Notes under the pieces: model-generated
Told to the model about the DNA's origin: nothing
What the model saw: the letters and a program-made list of their open reading frames with translations, nothing else
Database searches by the model: none
Assembly: GCA_036674765.1 (NCBI GenBank)
Contig: JARVKI010000032.1
Location: 1-64,000, forward strand
Source of the DNA: Seiridium cupressi
Lineage: Eukaryota; Ascomycota; Sordariomycetes; Amphisphaeriales; Sporocadaceae
Direction: 5' to 3'
Length of the DNA: 64,000 bases
In this document: positions 10,801 to 18,986 of the stretch, piece by piece
Position numbering within the stretch: the first letter of the stretch is position 1
Layout: every line of letters begins with the position of its first letter
Position numbers and translations under genes: made by a program

Positions 10801-13021
10801 GTTCTACCTGCGCCTGCTCGACGACGTCACGGAACAGGTCTGATAGAGATGGAGCGTTAGGCACGAACACGGGTGTGCAGTTTTGGTTCTGGTATACAGC
10901 CGATGCAGAGATCGTACCCAGAATTTGGTCTCCGTCAGCGATAGCTCGAGACATCTTCTTTAGGTATACAGCGGCAAATCCCTCGCCACGGCAGTATCCA
11001 TCAGCAAATGCATCGAAAGGTTTGCATTGACCCGTCGGACTTAGGAAACTTGCTGCCGCCAGGTTCTGGAACCATAGACTGTTTGTCATGATATTGGCGC
11101 CGCCAGCCAAAGCGGCCGAGCAGTCACCACTGAGCACAGCCCGGCAAGCCTGGTGTACGGCCACCAGTGACGAGCTACAGGCAGTGTCGATACACAAACT
11201 GGGCCCTAACCAACCGAACCAGTGACTGATCTTGCCAGCAATGAACGACTTGAGATTGCCGATGGCAGTGAACGCATTGGGCTGGTAACAAGCTACATTG
11301 TTCTCGTAATCGGCACTGCATACGCCGATGAAACAGCCGACTTTCTTCTTATCTTTGCCTCCAACAACCCCGAAATAGCCAGACTGCTCAACGGCCTGAT
11401 ATGCAACCTGCAGCATGTGCCTTTGTTGTGGGTCGGTGGACGCTATTTCTCGTGCAGTCTTCTTGAAGAACTTATGATCAAAGGCGTCATGGTCATTGAT
11501 AAAGTTACCGTACCATTTTCTTGTCGGATCTGGCGACGATTCCTTATCACGCCAGACATTGTCAAAGCTTAACCTATCGCTAGGCGCCTCTTTATGCTGT
11601 GATGATCCCTCGCAAAGCAGATTCCAGAACTCATCAACGTCGTCGGCACCTGCGACTTTGATGGACATGCCGACAATCGCAACGTCATCCTCGATCCGCG
11701 CCTCAGGACTGTCTTCGGTCGCCGCCTTCTCATGAACATCTTGAGTTGTGGAAGAGGCAGAGGTGAAATCTGAGATGTGCGTGGCACGTATGCCAAGTTT
11801 ACGTATCGCGGATGAGGGGATACAACGTTCCGGGCCAAACGAAGTGACCTGTAAGCTCCCTTGCCCCTGCATTACGGTTGCTACAGATTGAAAGGTCTGT
11901 CCCCATCTAGAAGTATTGGTGAGGATGTCTCTTAGTGCGTATGCGTGCAATGGGCCACTGTTGACGATGCCAATACTTTCTTCGTTCTCTGCCTTTCCGG
12001 TGTAGGCCCATGTGGGACATACTATTTTCGACGCATCTGGAAGTGATAGCTGTGGGTGGCCATCACAGTAACGGATCAACGAATCTATATCATCGAGATA
12101 CCAGTTGTGATGAAACCGACCGTGTAGTCCAATCTCAGATGCTACAATTCCTACAGCTCTGAGCTCCTTCTTCAACCTGGCTGCGGTACGGACGCTTGTC
12201 GTTATGGTCGCTCTATTTTCATCGTATGCAACGGAAATATAGCTCTGATAAAAGTCAGATTTGTGAGTATCATTCGTGATAATACAGCGGAACTCAGAGA
12301 GAGAAATAGAATAGCAGCGTGAACTCACCTCTGGATGCCGTTGCAGTATACTTTCCAGCTCTTCTCCCGCCTTCGCTCCGTTCCAAGCTGTTGCTAGCGC
12401 AGTGGCCTGTCCAGTCGCGTCGAGGCGCTCCTGAGCATCAACCACGCCGCCAATCAACATGGCAAGCATCACGGCTTTCGAGGCATATGTGCGAATCTCC
12501 GAGCGATCTTTGCTCAGAGCTACGACGAATGAACTCAATAGTCCGGTACAAAGTCCAAGAGTTGCGCTGGGAAGCACGTATCCTGTCGTCTGGTTCGAAG
12601 AAGCCTCAGTGGTCTTCAAAAAACTCATGTATTCAATAATGTGGGTAATAACAACAAGAGGGCTAAGAATAATGTTGGGTAGCTTTGGGGCTTGGTTTGT
12701 TGCTTCGGCATCAAACTTCATCACACCGCTCTGGAACCACTTGTTCATGTCGCTCAATAAAATTGATGCGCTTTCGGTAGCACCGAACTTGGGAAACTCC
12801 TTGATGAATTCACCCCAGCAGTCTGGCAGAGACGCAACTGTCTCTGTAACCCATAATTGCTCGGGGGAGTTCCATATGCTAGACCTCAGCCTCTTGAAGG
12901 TGTCAGCGTCGAATCGTAGAGCTTGACTGCCGAAGAGCAGCAGGCGACTGTCTGCACTCGCTTCTGTGGTGGTTGGTCTGTAGAGCGTCATTTTCCTGAT
13001 TGGCTGACTGTTGAAGTCCAA
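4892..13021 (-). CDS. Non-reducing polyketide synthase, SAT-KS-MAT-PT-ACP-CMeT-R
   Basis: Iterative type I NR-PKS read openly over 2709 codons; probably 2681 residues after removal of an in-frame 84-nt intron (12245-12328). Domains in unspliced numbering: SAT with GLCTG and Cys158; KS with DTACSSS (Cys615), HGTGTQVGDP and GHTECASG; malonyl transferase with GHSFGE (Ser1074); product template with GHK (His1401) and a later D-T-H-Q-S-D segment; ACP with GIDSLMG (Ser1781); C-methyltransferase with ELGAGTGGTT near 2091; and a C-terminal reductase with TGSTGSLG near 2333 and a GYAHAKW Y-x3-K motif near 2505. All catalytic motifs look intact. This order is that of the PKSs for citrinin, sorbicillin, asperfuranone and Monascus/Chaetomium azaphilones, which release C-methylated aromatic aldehydes. 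The start could be Met1 or Met11. There is a single ACP and no thioesterase. The starter unit is unknown, since no reducing PKS is nearby. Confidence 0.97.
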   Translation of the reverse strand: MDFNSQPIRKMTLYRPTTTEASADSRLLLFGSQALRFDADTFKRLRSSIWNSPEQLWVTETVASLPDCWGEFIKEFPKFGATESASILLSDMNKWFQSGVMKFDAEATNQAPKLPNIILSPLVVITHIIEYMSFLKTTEASSNQTTGYVLPSATLGLCTGLLSSFVVALSKDRSEIRTYASKAVMLAMLIGGVVDAQERLDATGQATALATAWNGAKAGEELESILQRHPEVSSRCYSISLSEFRCIITNDTHKSDFYQSYISVAYDENRATITTSVRTAARLKKELRAVGIVASEIGLHGRFHHNWYLDDIDSLIRYCDGHPQLSLPDASKIVCPTWAYTGKAENEESIGIVNSGPLHAYALRDILTNTSRWGQTFQSVATVMQGQGSLQVTSFGPERCIPSSAIRKLGIRATHISDFTSASSTTQDVHEKAATEDSPEARIEDDVAIVGMSIKVAGADDVDEFWNLLCEGSSQHKEAPSDRLSFDNVWRDKESSPDPTRKWYGNFINDHDAFDHKFFKKTAREIASTDPQQRHMLQVAYQAVEQSGYFGVVGGKDKKKVGCFIGVCSADYENNVACYQPNAFTAIGNLKSFIAGKISHWFGWLGPSLCIDTACSSSLVAVHQACRAVLSGDCSAALAGGANIMTNSLWFQNLAAASFLSPTGQCKPFDAFADGYCRGEGFAAVYLKKMSRAIADGDQILGTISASAVYQNQNCTPVFVPNAPSLSDLFRDVVEQAQVEPRQITVVEAHGTGTQVGDPAEYESIKNVLGPVTGRQSPLAIGSVKGSIGHTECASGAISLIKTLLMIQHKMIPPQASHRTLNPAVHASPDDKMDVVTRLKPWSADGDFYAALINNYGASGSNASMVVTEAPKMSPAKINSKASNAEHLFRIFGTDERALQAYAQRLGRSLSPYIARYGDMETTQLSADISFNLSRQANPTLDKSLVFSYRTVDQLVQKLDAFVKGVADSKTVLVSASARPPRPVILCFGGQVNTFVGLDQAVYDSSKVLRMHLGRCNAVCETMPDAGSIFPSIFQRTAISDPVKLQASLFAMQYASAQSWIDSGVVPAAVVGHSFGELVAMCISGVFTVHDALKLVIRRATLVRESWGAEKGAMMAIEADLDVVNKVLAAAGGTATIACFNGLRSFTLAGTGSEIDAVAEVLTRSEFTGLRSKRLSVTNAFHSTLVDPLVPSLVDIGRDLTFNEPQIPIERSTEFQWPTDGKLTANYIAQHMRQPVYFNQAIQRLNEQYSSGCIFLEAGSNSTVTVMASRALGSPQHSHFQGLNITGNDGNGVQMLTSATLSLWKEGLRTTFWPHHRCQTYEYKPILLPPYQFEKSRHWMEMKSPPRNIISIEDSNAGRATEEALPLGLFSFVGYQKEDKRASLFRINTETAQYKDLVLGHKIASTAPICPATLIVSMAIEALTSVRLDLSPSRTDWQPQIHQVSNLAPICIDDSRTVTLAFEATGADDLVWNWKITSSNSGKGTAAGTDTLHVTGQLVFSMKGDAKAVSEFKRYDRLTGYHQHCARILDASDADDIIHGARNIYRAFSEVVDYPEPYRGVQRLIGKGDESAGRVVKKASGEEWLDTHQSDSFSQVAGIWVNCMTDCGPDEMYIANGFEKWIRTPVPKEEGHVQSSTWDILARHERVSEKAYISDIFVFDASSGKLEEVILGVNYHKVSKRSMGKILAKLTPGLSVATAEPLSNNKEAQHITIAESNNEVQITVSKPEQTIAVKSQAPTRDVSTPKIDVAGKIRHILADISGLELSEITDDTGLAEIGIDSLMGMELGREMEGAFKTPLMSDELAAVTTFTELVTHVARVLGVSDDDHDQVSVDSTSTSDDRLTDFGSARSHNANTGVTTPAGTESHDLKTVPLSAFVPSSSQELHLSPSMVFEAFEETKRMTDDLIAEYRCAGYMETVLPKQTQLCIALAVEACAQLGCDLRSAKPGQTLQRISHAPEHGRLTEWIYSMLEHEARLIDMSSVTGLITRTAVAAPSKPSGVILADLLTAFPDHEWVNRLAHFAGSRLADVLRGKEDGIKLIFGTEEGRKLVTGLYGDSLLNNLANGQMRDMLTRLVRKLPTPSEGPLKIMELGAGTGGTTKDMVPLLASLGVPIEYTFTDLSGSFVAAARKKYSQQYPFMKFRVHDIEKAPAPELGLQHVVIASNAIHATHNLQQSLSNIRKALRPDGFLLMLEMTEPVYWVDMIFGLFEGWWLFDDGRRHAIAHQTRWQTELQAVGYGRVDWTDGWRPEIEIQRIIVAQASVQPGFSLTPTPMEFLPPAPILESTTKAQQEQLDQYVRQYTKDFTMSNLGSKSVGTDLADLGLGDEPTYVAVTGSTGSLGAHLVAHLASLESVKTVFCLVRYSTTGDPEERQTRAISECGIELASEASAKLKVLVIDATKAQLGLSDDMYLTLSHSVSHIVHNAWPMTGKRPVAGLETQFSVMRNLINLARDATVHRRTNQIQQPTTFEFISSIAVMGHHPLIPGHNRLAPETRAVAEQLLPNGYAHAKWVCERMLDETLHRYPSQFRATSIRPGQIAGNSVSGYWNENEHLSFLIKSSQTLKSLPRLESDMCWTPVDQVAGAAADILLSKDTQMSPVYHIDNPVRQPWSEVLPVLAHELGVPAENIVPFADWVRRVRRFPGSVEDNPAARLVDFLDDNFIRMSCGGLLLDTKKVCEHSATMRAVGPISKDIVKRYIEWWKLKGFLHA
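12245..12328 (-). other. In-frame intron inside the PKS SAT region
   Basis: On the minus strand the sequence reads AG|GTGAGT ... CTGACTTTTATCAG|AGC. It is 84 nt long, a multiple of three, and has no stop codon, so an ORF reading runs straight through it. The 28 extra residues are polar and interrupt the family-typical stretch in which a charged helix end is followed by S/A-Y-I-S-V-x-Y-D-E-N-R. Removing them restores that stretch. The donor is a perfect GTGAGT and the acceptor has a nearby CTGAC branch-like site. Splicing is therefore likely, but it rests on consensus and family fit only. Confidence 0.8.
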
Positions 13022-13948
13022 CGATCATTGACTATGGTTCACCCAAACGGCTATGGCTAACAAGATATACGATTGTATCGCGTAAAACAATGGATCTTCT
13101 AGTCGAGTTACGTTGTATAGAAAACGCCCCGCATTTCCTGCTGATTCTAGTTCGGATCCTTAAGTAAGTAAACTCCGCGCTCCCACTATTTAGCCCTTTT
13201 CGGAGGCATCCTTCAACCAAGCCTCGCCGTACACTGTAAGCGGGACGCATGGCTGTCGCGGTTATGATCCGGAAGATAGAAACAAAAAGTCCGGAATGAC
13301 CTATCCGGAGTTCAACTAATCAGCCGCTGACAAGGGCTACAGTCCTCCACGATGAGCAGATAAGCACCAAATTCTTTGTCAGTCAGAGAGAGACACAGAA
13401 AAATTTGCTCCCATAAGCTTGATTTCAGTCTGGGTACCGGGCAGATTTCCATGGAGCTGGCAGGACTGCCACTACCAGCTGCAGCGGTGAAGATTATTCA
13501 GGTATTGCCCCCAACCTCACTCCAACCTAGTAAAGCCTTGACCGAGCGGCCATGATAGGCCATAATAGCGGAGTGGACACAGTCATGACCTTGAATCTAG
13601 AGATTAGCTAAGACATTGTAATGGGAACGCGGGATACAGTGACGGGTATAATGATATTTTTCATGGGTACGTAGACTCTACAGGGCGGGAAACATATGAG
13701 TGGGTCTCTTGGGACTAATTCAACAGTACACACTTCATTATGATTTAGCCCCGGGCCAGCTCCGCCTAGTTGAGTCTCCAAGTCCTATGTCGTATAGTGT
13801 GAACTGCAGAGTGTCTATCTTCCGAATCCTTCTAAGTCTTAGATCTATGTCTAATAACAAGTGTCTCTGCATTTCCTGATTTCTTCGCTGCAAGCCTCAG
13901 GGGCAAAATGAAAGCCGTAGCGGAAGTTCCTCTCAAGGAAGAGCATCA
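13022..13948. other. PKS promoter region
   Basis: This 927-bp region lies between the PKS start and the 3' end of the second regulator, so all of it is available as PKS promoter. Apart from three TCCGGA copies at 13268-13309 (listed separately) I see no gene or repeat. Confidence 0.6.
13268..13309. promoter_or_regulatory. Three TCCGGA palindromes upstream of the PKS
   Basis: The palindrome TCCGGA occurs at 13268-13273, 13290-13295 and 13304-13309, about 250-290 bp upstream of the PKS start codon. Zn2Cys6 factors typically recognise CGG/CCG half-sites, so three copies in 42 bp are a plausible operator for one of the two cluster regulators. Binding is inference. The repeated hexamer itself is seen directly. 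Confidence 0.4.
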
Positions 13949-16096
13949 TCACGTCATCCAAAAGAAATTCATCATATCGTCCATTGAATCTGGCATTGGC
14001 ATGGAATTGATGCCTTCGAGACCCATGTCAATGCCGATCATTAGATCGGGACCATCCTGACACAGTTTGTTGACTTCCTTGAGCTCTTCGAGAGCTCGAT
14101 CAACAGCCATTAGATCCTCCCGAAGTGACCCATCCTGGCCAAGGTTCAAGAGGAGTTGGCGGCAAAAATGCAGCGGTATTGGCGTGAATGGATGTACCTA
14201 AGCCAGAAAGATACGTTAATCACTATAATGTGGTGGATTGTGAAATAAGCGAAAACTTACTTTAAACACACTAAAATGCTGTACATGTTCGGCCAGGCGA
14301 GCGATCTCCTTGGCTGCTGCTCTGGCCCTCCATTCGTAACCCAACACATCATCCATAAACCCAGGCGATGCGTTCGCTGTTACGGATGAGATCTCTGCGG
14401 TGTGGTAGAGAGCAAGGATGATGATTTGAGCAATTGAGCTTGTGAATGAAAGCATCGAGTCCACCTCAATAGCTACTGCAGAGTATTCCTGTTGGAATCG
14501 CAGCATGCACCGTGACACTAGACTATTTAGATGGAGCTGCCGGTTGCACGAGGCATTCGTTGACATCCCTCCATAAGCTTGCTCCGCGCAACATTGTTGT
14601 TGATGACAAACAACTCTGCCCCACAGGGCAGTAAAGATGACGGACTCCGCGAATGGTGAGAAGGTTGTCGTAGTGTCGGTGGCAACGACTTCTGAAAGAA
14701 ACGGCATGGTTATCGGCGTCTCACTTTGGAAGGCTCCCTCAGAACAGGGAAGACGTGTACATATCTGGAGACAAAACATCCGGTATTAGCCAGTATACCA
14801 GTATTGTAGGGATACCAACCTCGGCTAAAGGACTTTTATTACTAGGAACATCAAATGGAGAACACATACCGTCTGTTCTGCAAGGGTCAAAGGCAACCCC
14901 TTCAATGCACAGCTGAAACGATCAAGACAGAATACCATCCAAAATGTCCGCCTCTTTTCCTCTATCTCCACGAAAGAAGACGAGTCCATCTCAACAACCA
15001 TCGAGTCGATGCTGTTGAGCCGCAAGAATTGGGCCATTCGAATTGCTCGTCCGGCGCTGGCCCACCCGCGCTGGAAGGTGGCATGCATGAACTCATAGAC
15101 AGACACGAAAGTCCATGCCTGTGCTAGCTCTAGTCGTGACGCGGCATCGCCGTCTCCACCACACTGTGCAGTGTGTTCGAGCTTCTGCAGTGTCTCTTGG
15201 TACAACGGTTGACAAAGATGTTGGAATTGTGAAGACATGGCTGCTGCCAATGTCCACATGGAAGACTGCAAACATGCGTATGATTGCGATATAGTCCCAA
15301 GATTTTGCCTGCATCGGGCAAAGTATCGACGGCGTTGAATGGTTGGCATGAAGGTATGCACACGCTCGAAGTACAACTGGTCACTTGACGACACGAAGGG
15401 TTAGCAGAGGTTACAACAATCATGGCAACGAAAACTGTCGTAGGGGCTTCGCTCACAGATCTGCACGCATCAAAGGTGTCACTATAACGCCAGGGGTGCT
15501 CAACGGTGTCATCAGATATGGATCCGGCCCCGCCATCGTGCCGCTGCCAAGTTGTACAGTGGGCATGTCTATCTGGAGCCCGAGCATGCTGTCCGTTTCA
15601 GACACGGACAGCGACGATACGGGTGAGTGCACACCATCTTTGACGCCCAGGGGGCTTTGAAGAAGATCGTGTGACTTGGATGTCTCTCTCATGTCAAGGT
15701 CGTTGAGTTCACGTTGGTCCTTCATGTTGTGTTCGCCGTCGTCTTGGCGAGGAATTGGCTCTACGTTCTCGCAGTCATCATCCCCAGACTGCTCGCCTAT
15801 CTTCCGTTCAAGCGCAGCTAGCTCGCAGCATATTAGCCGCATAATGTAGAAAATCATATCGACTTATCCATACCAATTCGTGACCTCAGGACCTTGAGGT
15901 GTCCCTTCTTTGGCCCGCGCTGCGGAACCGTTGAGCCAAAGACACAGTCGAGGCCCGAGTCTACGCACCCGCCACATGGACTTTGACGGTCACAGCGAAA
16001 CTTTCGAAGCCTGCATGGTTGGCACGCCGGTCCGGGGTTTTGTCTCGCACGTTTTCCATTTGGTGATTTCACGGAATTGTTGCTTGAGGTCGACAT
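13949..16096 (-). CDS. Zn2Cys6 transcription factor (second cluster regulator)
   Basis: Five exons (16096-15874, 15817-15457, 15383-14870, 14764-14261, 14197-13949) keep phase and give 616 residues. The zinc cluster is complete, CX2CX6CX5CX2CX6C, within about residues 26-52, followed by a basic linker and a short leucine/charged segment (LRSRIAALERK) that could dimerise. The middle shows the fungal-specific transcription factor domain, with an EEKRRTFWMVFCLDRF motif typical of that family. The C terminus is acidic and Met-rich, as in activation tails. It sits directly upstream of the PKS on the same strand. With the other regulator's zinc cluster damaged, this is the better candidate for pathway activator (inference). 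Confidence 0.9.
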
Positions 16097-16972
16097 TGAG
16101 ATGGAGGCGCGAACATGCTAGAAAATAGAGAATGGTCTCTTTGGCCACGAGCTCAGTCAACATGTCGACGTTCCATAGGCTTTTCTAACCATGTCTACAT
16201 AATCCTTTCCTAACCTTCTCTGGATGAAATCCTGGTGACGAGGCGGCAAGGAGGGCTGAAAACGGACGCTAACCGGCATCGAACCGACCTGTTGACCAAA
16301 TCGAATCACTACGCCGCAGCTGACGAGATGCCTGCATTGCTTAGGTTAGGAGCATTTTAACCAGTAAGATTTTATATCGCTCTTTGGCGCTGACAGGATG
16401 AGGGGATCCTTTGTAGAAATCCTAAGTACAAGTATACATAAGCACTGCTCGGGTGGGTCATCCAAGCCAGAAGCGACAGACATCCTGCGATAGACATTCT
16501 GCAACCAGGACTACAGACGGGGGTGAATTACGTAACATTGTATCAAATTTTTGCCATAGATTTCACGAGTCGCATTTTTCTTTGTGCATATGGAAAGACG
16601 AATCTCATCACACCTGGCTCACACTAGGATTACCAAGACACTGTTTCGAGTGCAAATAATATGCGTGAAGTGCACAAAGCTCTGTCTTATGTTTGGCTTG
16701 TACGTGCGTAATCTCGGGGAAACACGCAGCCCGACGTAGGCTTTTCTGTAGAACGCCGTTAGGATGAGTGGCTGTGCCCTGTATATCTGATCTGGTGTGA
16801 GGGTCATGACTGGAACTTGCCATGGTGGGTCGTACGAGGGGTGACCGCTACATACGACCTATGGAAGGGCTACCCGACAGGGGGTGCGAGAAAGACTCCC
16901 GCTTACCACCTGCAGCGCCACGGATTCATCCCTTGCGCTTACTGGTAAAAACAGCCCGCTGTAGCCTGCAAG
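16097..16972. other. Intergenic region upstream of the second regulator
   Basis: This 876-bp stretch contains the promoter of the 616-aa regulator and the 3' flank of the SDR gene. No supported gene was seen. Short open frames here are unlike any family I know. Confidence 0.5.
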
Positions 16973-17927
16973 TCACGGTACATGTAGTTCAGAAAGTCCT
17001 CGACTGCGGTGCAATCCCCACTCAAAAAGCTTGGTCGGTACCATCCACGATACGTACTTGACGGTCCCTGCAACGCCCCCGCGCCAAACCTTTCCAGTGC
17101 GACCTGAGAGCACGTCTTTGACGAGATTGCTTGCTGTAACCTCCGCCTTTTCGTTATTCGTCTGCATCTCACCCAAGCCCTGCTTTCTTATGATGGCCTC
17201 GGCGGGTTTGTAATGGGAGCCAGGAGGCAAAGCGAAAGATGCGCCTTTCCCATAGAATTCCGTCTCAATCTCGCCAACCATTGCAGTCACCACATGCACG
17301 CCCAGAGGACTCAACTCGATGCGTAGAGTTTCTGACAGAAACGTCACAGCTGCCTTGGAGCTGTTGTACACACCTATAATGTAAAAAAAAAAAAAATAGG
17401 GCGTCAGAAAATAAGTCCGTGATTGGATGAGGATAGCGAATGTGTTAACTGATCGGCTAGGCCAATAACGTACCTTGCCATGCCATCTGCACTGCCCCGG
17501 CAATCGAGGATATGTTCAGTATGGTCCCCCTTGCTTCGATCAGAAGCGACGCGAATGCCTGCGTTACTGCTAACAAGCCCCAGACGTTCACATCAAAGAG
17601 CATCTTTGCCTCATCAATAGATGTGTCTAGCAAGGGTGCAGTCAATCCGATCCCGGCATTGTTGACCAGGATGTCGAGGCCCTTGCCGTTCAGCCTCTTT
17701 CGGATCTGAGACACGCACGTGTCGATTGACTCTCTAGATGCCACATCGAGCGCGAGGATCTCGCACCTAGCGTCACCGTATAGATAGGCGGCCTTGGCTG
17801 GGTTCCGGACCGTTACAAAGACGTGGCACCCCACGTGTAGGAATGCCTTGCATAGAGCGGAACCAAGTCCCCCTTCGCTGCAGCCAGTGATAAGGACGGT
17901 CTTCGTGTTCGGATCTATTACAGCCAT
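16973..17927 (-). CDS. Short-chain dehydrogenase/reductase
   Basis: Two exons (17927-17474 and 17373-16973) with a 100-nt intron carrying a long pyrimidine tract before its acceptor give 284 residues. This is a classical SDR: Rossmann motif TGCSEGGLG at about residues 14-22, NNAG near residue 90, a serine in the ISSIAG segment near residue 139 and the catalytic Y154-x3-K158. The overall pattern is closest to fungal AYR1-like NADPH reductases (1-acyl-dihydroxyacetone-phosphate reductase family). In this context it probably reduces a ketone or aldehyde of the polyketide, as SDRs do in azaphilone clusters; the substrate is not readable from sequence. It is divergently oriented to the MFS pump, with about 1.06 kb between them. 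Confidence 0.9.
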
Positions 17928-18986
17928 ATCTGACGTACTAGTAATGATAAGCAGGGATCTCGTGTCTGCACAATTAGTTAGCGAGCCACGATTGTACCAT
18001 TTCTTTGGTGCAGTTTCATTCTTTTAACTCTCATGAGCGAGAATCCTTCCGCACGCTGGGATGACTGACGTCCAACCACATTGTGGGACTAAGCATTGTG
18101 GTGACAGGGAACGGAAGATCTGACCGGTCTGTCCGTGGGTGTAACTCCGAAGCTAAGCAGCTTATTGCGGGCCCCTGGTAGCTCGAGATACGAGACAAGC
18201 ACTCTGTTGAGTGACTAAGGGGCGATAGGCTTCTTACCCCACCGGAGCTAAGTTAGCTTCCCATGTGCCACATTCTGAATTCCACATACTTACGGCCTGC
18301 CATGCCTGGAACGATCCGCCAATCTAATTCTCGTTCATTGATCGCCGTGCTACATATAGTTAGTCTGTGCAAGTCTCAAAGTGCAGTGTCATGACTGACA
18401 GTCCGTCTGCGTACCCCTGATTCATTATGTCCGATGAATTATCAGTGATCCAAGATCCATTGGGGTGGCGGTATTACGTTCGATCTGCGGGGCTAGATAA
18501 TGTGATTGCTGTATGACTGTCGTAATCATGTCGATTCTCGAATCCATCGGGGCACACGTAAGCTTTGGCTTGCAGGTGTGAATCTACACTGCTACCTACC
18601 CCGATCGTGGTTGAAAGAGGAAACGTAGAAGTCCGTCGGCTACGGAGTTAAGAGCGCTCCACAAAGGGAAGTAAGTTCGGATCGCTCAGAACCTCATTGA
18701 CCCAAAGTACCATGATTCTACCTGTGTGACCCTGATTATAATTCCCCCAGCCACCTAGTGCCTACCTCCGCCCGTAAGGAATGAGCGCGTAGATGTGGCC
18801 GATGGATGGGTTCCGGCGTCTCCTACCTCCATCCATATCCTTCCCAGGCGACAATGAGACCCTTTGGTCGCCACATTGCATGCATGCTATTATTGCGTTC
18901 TTGACTGCTTCTATTTCTCTCGTCTGAATTACAAGGCCTGACTGATCCTTGTCGCAGCTGAAACAAGCCGCCAATTTGACGACAAG
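17928..18986. promoter_or_regulatory. Divergent promoter region (SDR / MFS exporter)
   Basis: This 1,059-bp gap lies between the start codons of the divergently transcribed SDR and MFS genes and must hold both promoters. No gene, clear repeat or tRNA is visible. Confidence 0.45.

Noticed and set aside
16260..16340. tRNA-like B-box (GGTTCGATGCC) on the minus strand
   Set aside because: The T-arm has two wobble pairs and no complementary acceptor stem or A-box at the right distance is present.
17384..17400. Poly-A run as a possible retroelement tail
   Set aside because: Read on the gene strand it is the pyrimidine tract before the SDR intron acceptor. The similar run at 20850-20870 lies in an MFS intron. 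Neither has target-site duplications.
18110..18210. 5S-rRNA-like run (GAAGCTAAGCAG followed by a G/C-rich TGGTA segment)
   Set aside because: The resemblance is to the generic 5S core, not to the usual filamentous-fungal 5S sequence, and no matching terminal stem was found.
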